Shown: positions 20,808 through 23,436 of the stretch, piece after piece
Position numbering within the stretch: position 1 is the stretch's first letter
How the letters are laid out: each line of letters begins with the position of its first letter
The notes under the pieces: model-generated
What the model was told of the DNA's origin: nothing
The model's database searches: none
The model's input: only the letters and a program-made list of their open reading frames with translations
Source of the DNA: Euryarchaeota archaeon UBA561
GTDB lineage: Archaea; Thermoplasmatota; Poseidoniia; Poseidoniales; Poseidoniaceae
NCBI GenBank assembly: GCA_002502295.1
Contig: DANX01000102.1
Span: 645-24,080, forward strand
Direction of reading: 5' to 3'
Length of the DNA: 23,436 bases
Position numbers and translations under genes: made by a program

Positions 20808-22382
20808 TCAACCTCCAAAGTAAAGCGGTGAGGGAACAAACGTCCCAGTTGACGGGTTCAGTCCTGGGACTTCCGTGATACCGATCAAATCGGGAGAGAA
20901 GGCGATGAGGTTGAAAATAACCAAAGCGACAACAATCATCATGCCAGAGTGTTTGAATCCAGTTGAGAAACGACCGGTGGCCATGAGCCCTGCCATTGAG
21001 CCATTCCCAAGGGCTTGCATGGTGACGCCGTAATAGAAAATCGTCAGGAAAAAGAGCGGGTCAATGTTTCGAATGGTCATGTTTCCAAGGGTCTGACCGC
21101 CACTGTCACCGGCGTCACCACCGCTTGAATTTGAACCGGCAATAGCGGGGATAAACACCTTTGCGAGAACGACAATCACACCGAGGAAAACGAAGTATGA
21201 AGTCCAGATAACTGCGATATAGGACCCAATGGCACGTCGACGTTCGCCTTCAAGGAACTTCAATTCACGTGAGTCATTTGCTGCCGTGACCAAGATATCT
21301 GAGATTTTCCCACCTGCACGGTCTGCTTCCGCAATCAACGTGATGGCACGTCGGACAAGGGGCGTTCCGACCCGTTCGGCGAACTGTCCGATGACATCCG
21401 AGAACTTGACGCCCCAGCTCAACTGGTCGGACATTTTCTTGACTTCGTCATTGAGGGCACCGTACTCGGACGTGGCCAAGGTCTGAACAGCAACCGTCAT
21501 GGAAAGACCACCTTTCCAGTATTCTGCGAGGTCCCGAAGGAAATCTGGGAACTTTTCCTCAACTTCGTTTTTCGTCTTTTCGACCTTTTCCCAGTAGTAG
21601 GATGCAGGGTAAATGAAGAAGAAGAACGTGAGGCCAAAGAAGTTCAAGAAAATGGTCGGGTGAACTTTCAATGGACCTGCTTCCAATCCCGGGCCAAGCC
21701 ACAATGATTGGTTGTTCATGTTTGTGGGGATACCGTCTTGATAGTGCACCGTCATGTCAAACGTCACCGTTTGGAGGAACTGCCCCTCTTGTGCTGAGAC
21801 GAACACCAATTCGTACCGCTCGTCAGGAGGGATGGTGGTCATGTACAACTGTTGAGAACCGGTGTTGGTGGTTTCATTCTGGTACTCGAGAATTTCGCCT
21901 GACGATGCTCGAATAGCGACGGTGTAATCGTAATTTCCAGACGCTTCAACGGTGTAGTTAAGCCACAACGGTTGGAGCACCGTCGTACCCCCTGTCGCTG
22001 AATCTGGCACACCGGGGACGTCAAAATTTTTCCCACGTTTCGTCACCATCGTCCACTCTTCATCCTCCCACGTTATGCGGTCGGGGTGGTCCTGGAGAAT
22101 GGTGCACGTTTGGTTGGCGCTATAACTTGGAAATTGATTGGTTTGGAAGTATTCACCGGTAGGTTCTCCAAGTTCATCCTGAGCGGTGGCTCCACAGTAT
22201 AGATTGGTGAACATCGGTTGGCCGTTAGCTGTGGAGATAAATCCCGAATTGGTGATCCAAAACAAGCCGCTTCCGATGCCGAGTATGATTGAGAAGAACA
22301 GGATGATGTAGAGCCTGGTCAGCGTTGTATCGTCCTTCGGGAGGTCAAGGTTGACGACGATTTTCTCTTTTTTACGCGCCAT
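20808..22382 (-). CDS. T2SS-F/FlaJ/TadC-like membrane protein with large external insert
   Basis: The 524-residue protein is a polytopic component of an archaeal type IV pilus-like machine. A cytoplasmic tail (1-23) leads to helix 1 at about 24-43, then a predicted external domain of about 200 residues, helix 2 at about 244-265, a cytoplasmic T2SS-F core (EEKFPDFLRDLAEYWKGG, then LIAEADRAGGKISDIL) and three more helices after about 390. The core resembles FlaJ/TadC, the platform that contacts the assembly ATPase. The inserted domain between helices 1 and 2 is unusual and holds several N-x-T/S sites, which fit an external face. The preceding T2SS-F gene lies 17 bp upstream. Confidence 0.85.
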   Translation of the reverse strand: MARKKEKIVVNLDLPKDDTTLTRLYIILFFSIILGIGSGLFWITNSGFISTANGQPMFTNLYCGATAQDELGEPTGEYFQTNQFPSYSANQTCTILQDHPDRITWEDEEWTMVTKRGKNFDVPGVPDSATGGTTVLQPLWLNYTVEASGNYDYTVAIRASSGEILEYQNETTNTGSQQLYMTTIPPDERYELVFVSAQEGQFLQTVTFDMTVHYQDGIPTNMNNQSLWLGPGLEAGPLKVHPTIFLNFFGLTFFFFIYPASYYWEKVEKTKNEVEEKFPDFLRDLAEYWKGGLSMTVAVQTLATSEYGALNDEVKKMSDQLSWGVKFSDVIGQFAERVGTPLVRRAITLIAEADRAGGKISDILVTAANDSRELKFLEGERRRAIGSYIAVIWTSYFVFLGVIVVLAKVFIPAIAGSNSSGGDAGDSGGQTLGNMTIRNIDPLFFLTIFYYGVTMQALGNGSMAGLMATGRFSTGFKHSGMMIVVALVIFNLIAFSPDLIGITEVPGLNPSTGTFVPSPLYFGG

Positions 22383-22399
22383 GCACCCTCACCCCCTGT

Positions 22400-23419
22400 C
22401 TACATGTCCTGCTCTTTGCTGCTTGTGTACACCAAAACGGCGTAAGCGACGTGTATCAGGGGTATGAAACCCAACACAATGCCGTAAAGCATGCCTTCAC
22501 TCATCTGCGCCCCGGAGCCTGAAACCCAGAACATGATCACCAGCATGACAATCAAAAACAGAGGCATAGCGACGGCCACCACAATGTAGGATTCGGCCAA
22601 CAGAGCGATTGACTCGAGGAATTGGCCGAGTCGCGTGCGGTTTTCGCGCATGTAATGCTCTGCTCTGTTCAAAAAGAACAGTTTGAGTTGTCCACCAGCG
22701 GTGAGGGTCCCAACCATCCCTTGGAAAAATTCGGTCAGCCAAACCGAAGCAGCCCGATCTACACTCATTTTCATGGCGGTAATCAAGTCATAACCGAGGA
22801 GGGTGACATCGCGATAAATCATGGCTGCATCATCGGCCACATCGCCGTAGATGTCCTTGTTCATCGCCAGTGAGCGGAAAATCTTCGAAGGCGTGGCGTT
22901 GGCGGCCGACATGGCAGCCGTGTACGATGCTGCGTAGGGAAGGTACTTTTCGATCATGTCTCCGCGACGGGTTGCTTCTCGTGCAGCTCCGCCCTTGTTG
23001 TACCGGTAGGCGGCAATGGGAATGATCAAACCGCCCAAAACCACGATGATGGCCTTGAGAACTACGGGGAAGGTCTGCAGGGCGTAATCGGGGCAACCAT
23101 TGCCCGGCAATGCAGGATTGATGAGGTCTGGATTCCAATATTCCCACTCAAAACATGGGTTCACCGTTGAAGAATCCTGGATGCTTTCATAGAAGGCGAT
23201 AACACCGATATCTGGGATGAAAAAGACGGCGACAAAGGCCCACGACATTAGGCCGATGGCGATTGAGGTGACGATGACGGTTGAGAGGTAGACCTCCGGC
23301 ATCATCCCCATTGATCCCTTGACGAGGTTCGAAGAGAGTTCCTTGTCGGCGCGGGCACGCTTTTTGACAAACGGCCCCAGGAGCCGGTTGCAGATGCGTT
23401 GCCATGCCGTCAAGTCCAT
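22400..23419 (-). CDS. T2SS-F/TadB-like membrane protein
   Basis: The 339-residue protein is a second T2SS-F-type subunit: a short cytoplasmic N-terminus, helix at about 43-70, a short external loop with two cysteines, helix at about 118-138, a cytoplasmic core (GDMIEKYLPYAASYTAAMSA, then FFQGMVGTLTAGGQLKLFF) and two helices near the C-terminus. With the next gene it forms the two-protein platform typical of TadB/TadC-like and archaeal pilus systems. The ATG at 23419 is the first start in the window; the frame stays open to the right edge, so an upstream start cannot be excluded. The ATPase gene would be expected just beyond the edge. Confidence 0.85.
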   Translation of the reverse strand: MDLTAWQRICNRLLGPFVKKRARADKELSSNLVKGSMGMMPEVYLSTVIVTSIAIGLMSWAFVAVFFIPDIGVIAFYESIQDSSTVNPCFEWEYWNPDLINPALPGNGCPDYALQTFPVVLKAIIVVLGGLIIPIAAYRYNKGGAAREATRRGDMIEKYLPYAASYTAAMSAANATPSKIFRSLAMNKDIYGDVADDAAMIYRDVTLLGYDLITAMKMSVDRAASVWLTEFFQGMVGTLTAGGQLKLFFLNRAEHYMRENRTRLGQFLESIALLAESYIVVAVAMPLFLIVMLVIMFWVSGSGAQMSEGMLYGIVLGFIPLIHVAYAVLVYTSSKEQDM

Positions 23420-23436
23420 GCTATCACCGCTGCCTG

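Noticed and set aside
1..23436. CRISPR arrays, insertion sequences, attachment sites or toxin-antitoxin modules
   Set aside because: No regularly spaced repeats, transposase or integrase motifs, or terminal inverted repeats with target duplications were seen.

Overview
The window most likely comes from a planktonic euryarchaeon of the Marine Group II / Poseidoniales type. Archaeal hallmarks are an archaeal-type phosphopantetheine adenylyltransferase fused to the GTP-dependent dephospho-CoA kinase domain (DUF359), a Bat-type HTH_10 regulator, a DhnA-type class I aldolase, a geranylgeranyl-reductase-like flavoprotein, a 2-phosphoglycerate-kinase-like protein, and FlaJ/TadC-type secretion membrane proteins. 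Genes are tightly packed, often with 1-4 bp start/stop overlaps, and several starts sit about 27 bp behind TATA-like boxes with no leader, as in archaea. The placement at group level is inference; no rRNA or other marker gene is present. I see no mobile elements, CRISPR arrays, tRNAs or rRNAs.

Layout. 2-265: C-terminal tail of a membrane protein (+). 278-5273 (all -): an 834-residue winged-helix orphan, a small possible zinc protein that overlaps a strongly foldable RNA-like element (2473-2550), the CoA-biosynthesis fusion, and a family 2 glycosyltransferase in the same frame as the fusion behind a single stop codon. 5277-5545: regulatory gap with AT-rich promoters and several inverted repeats. 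5546-6660: a small winged-helix protein convergent with a NaChBac-like voltage-gated sodium channel. 6713-9824 (-): a coupled cluster of geranylgeranyl-reductase-like enzyme, enoyl-CoA hydratase and class I aldolase. 9877-12384 (+): MoaE, MoaC, class II fructose-1,6-bisphosphatase and a Bat-like regulator. 12383-12419: tandem operator plus TATA box. 12443-15985 (+): BoxB-family di-iron epoxidase, an unrecognised 178-residue protein, an EamA transporter and 3-hydroxyacyl-CoA dehydrogenase. 16036-16920 (+): a two-TM aspartate-rich surface protein. 16922-19147 (-): aldehyde dehydrogenase and a PaaG-like isomerase. 19285-19929 (+): 2-phosphoglycerate-kinase-like protein. 19917-23419 (-): two pilin-like proteins and two T2SS-F/TadC-like membrane proteins of a type IV pilus-like machine whose ATPase would lie beyond the right edge.

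How the genes may work together. Aldolase and GlpX-type phosphatase are consecutive gluconeogenic steps. The BoxB-like epoxidase, PaaG-like isomerase, hydratase, 3-hydroxyacyl-CoA dehydrogenase and aldehyde dehydrogenase together resemble an aerobic aryl-CoA ring-epoxidation route of the box/paa type in an archaeon, but no BoxA, BoxC or PaaBCDE is visible here. The most interesting items are this possible aryl-CoA route with its own tandem operator and orphan partner protein, the RNA-like element before the CoA fusion gene, the CoA fusion itself, the archaeal sodium channel, and the 834-residue orphan.
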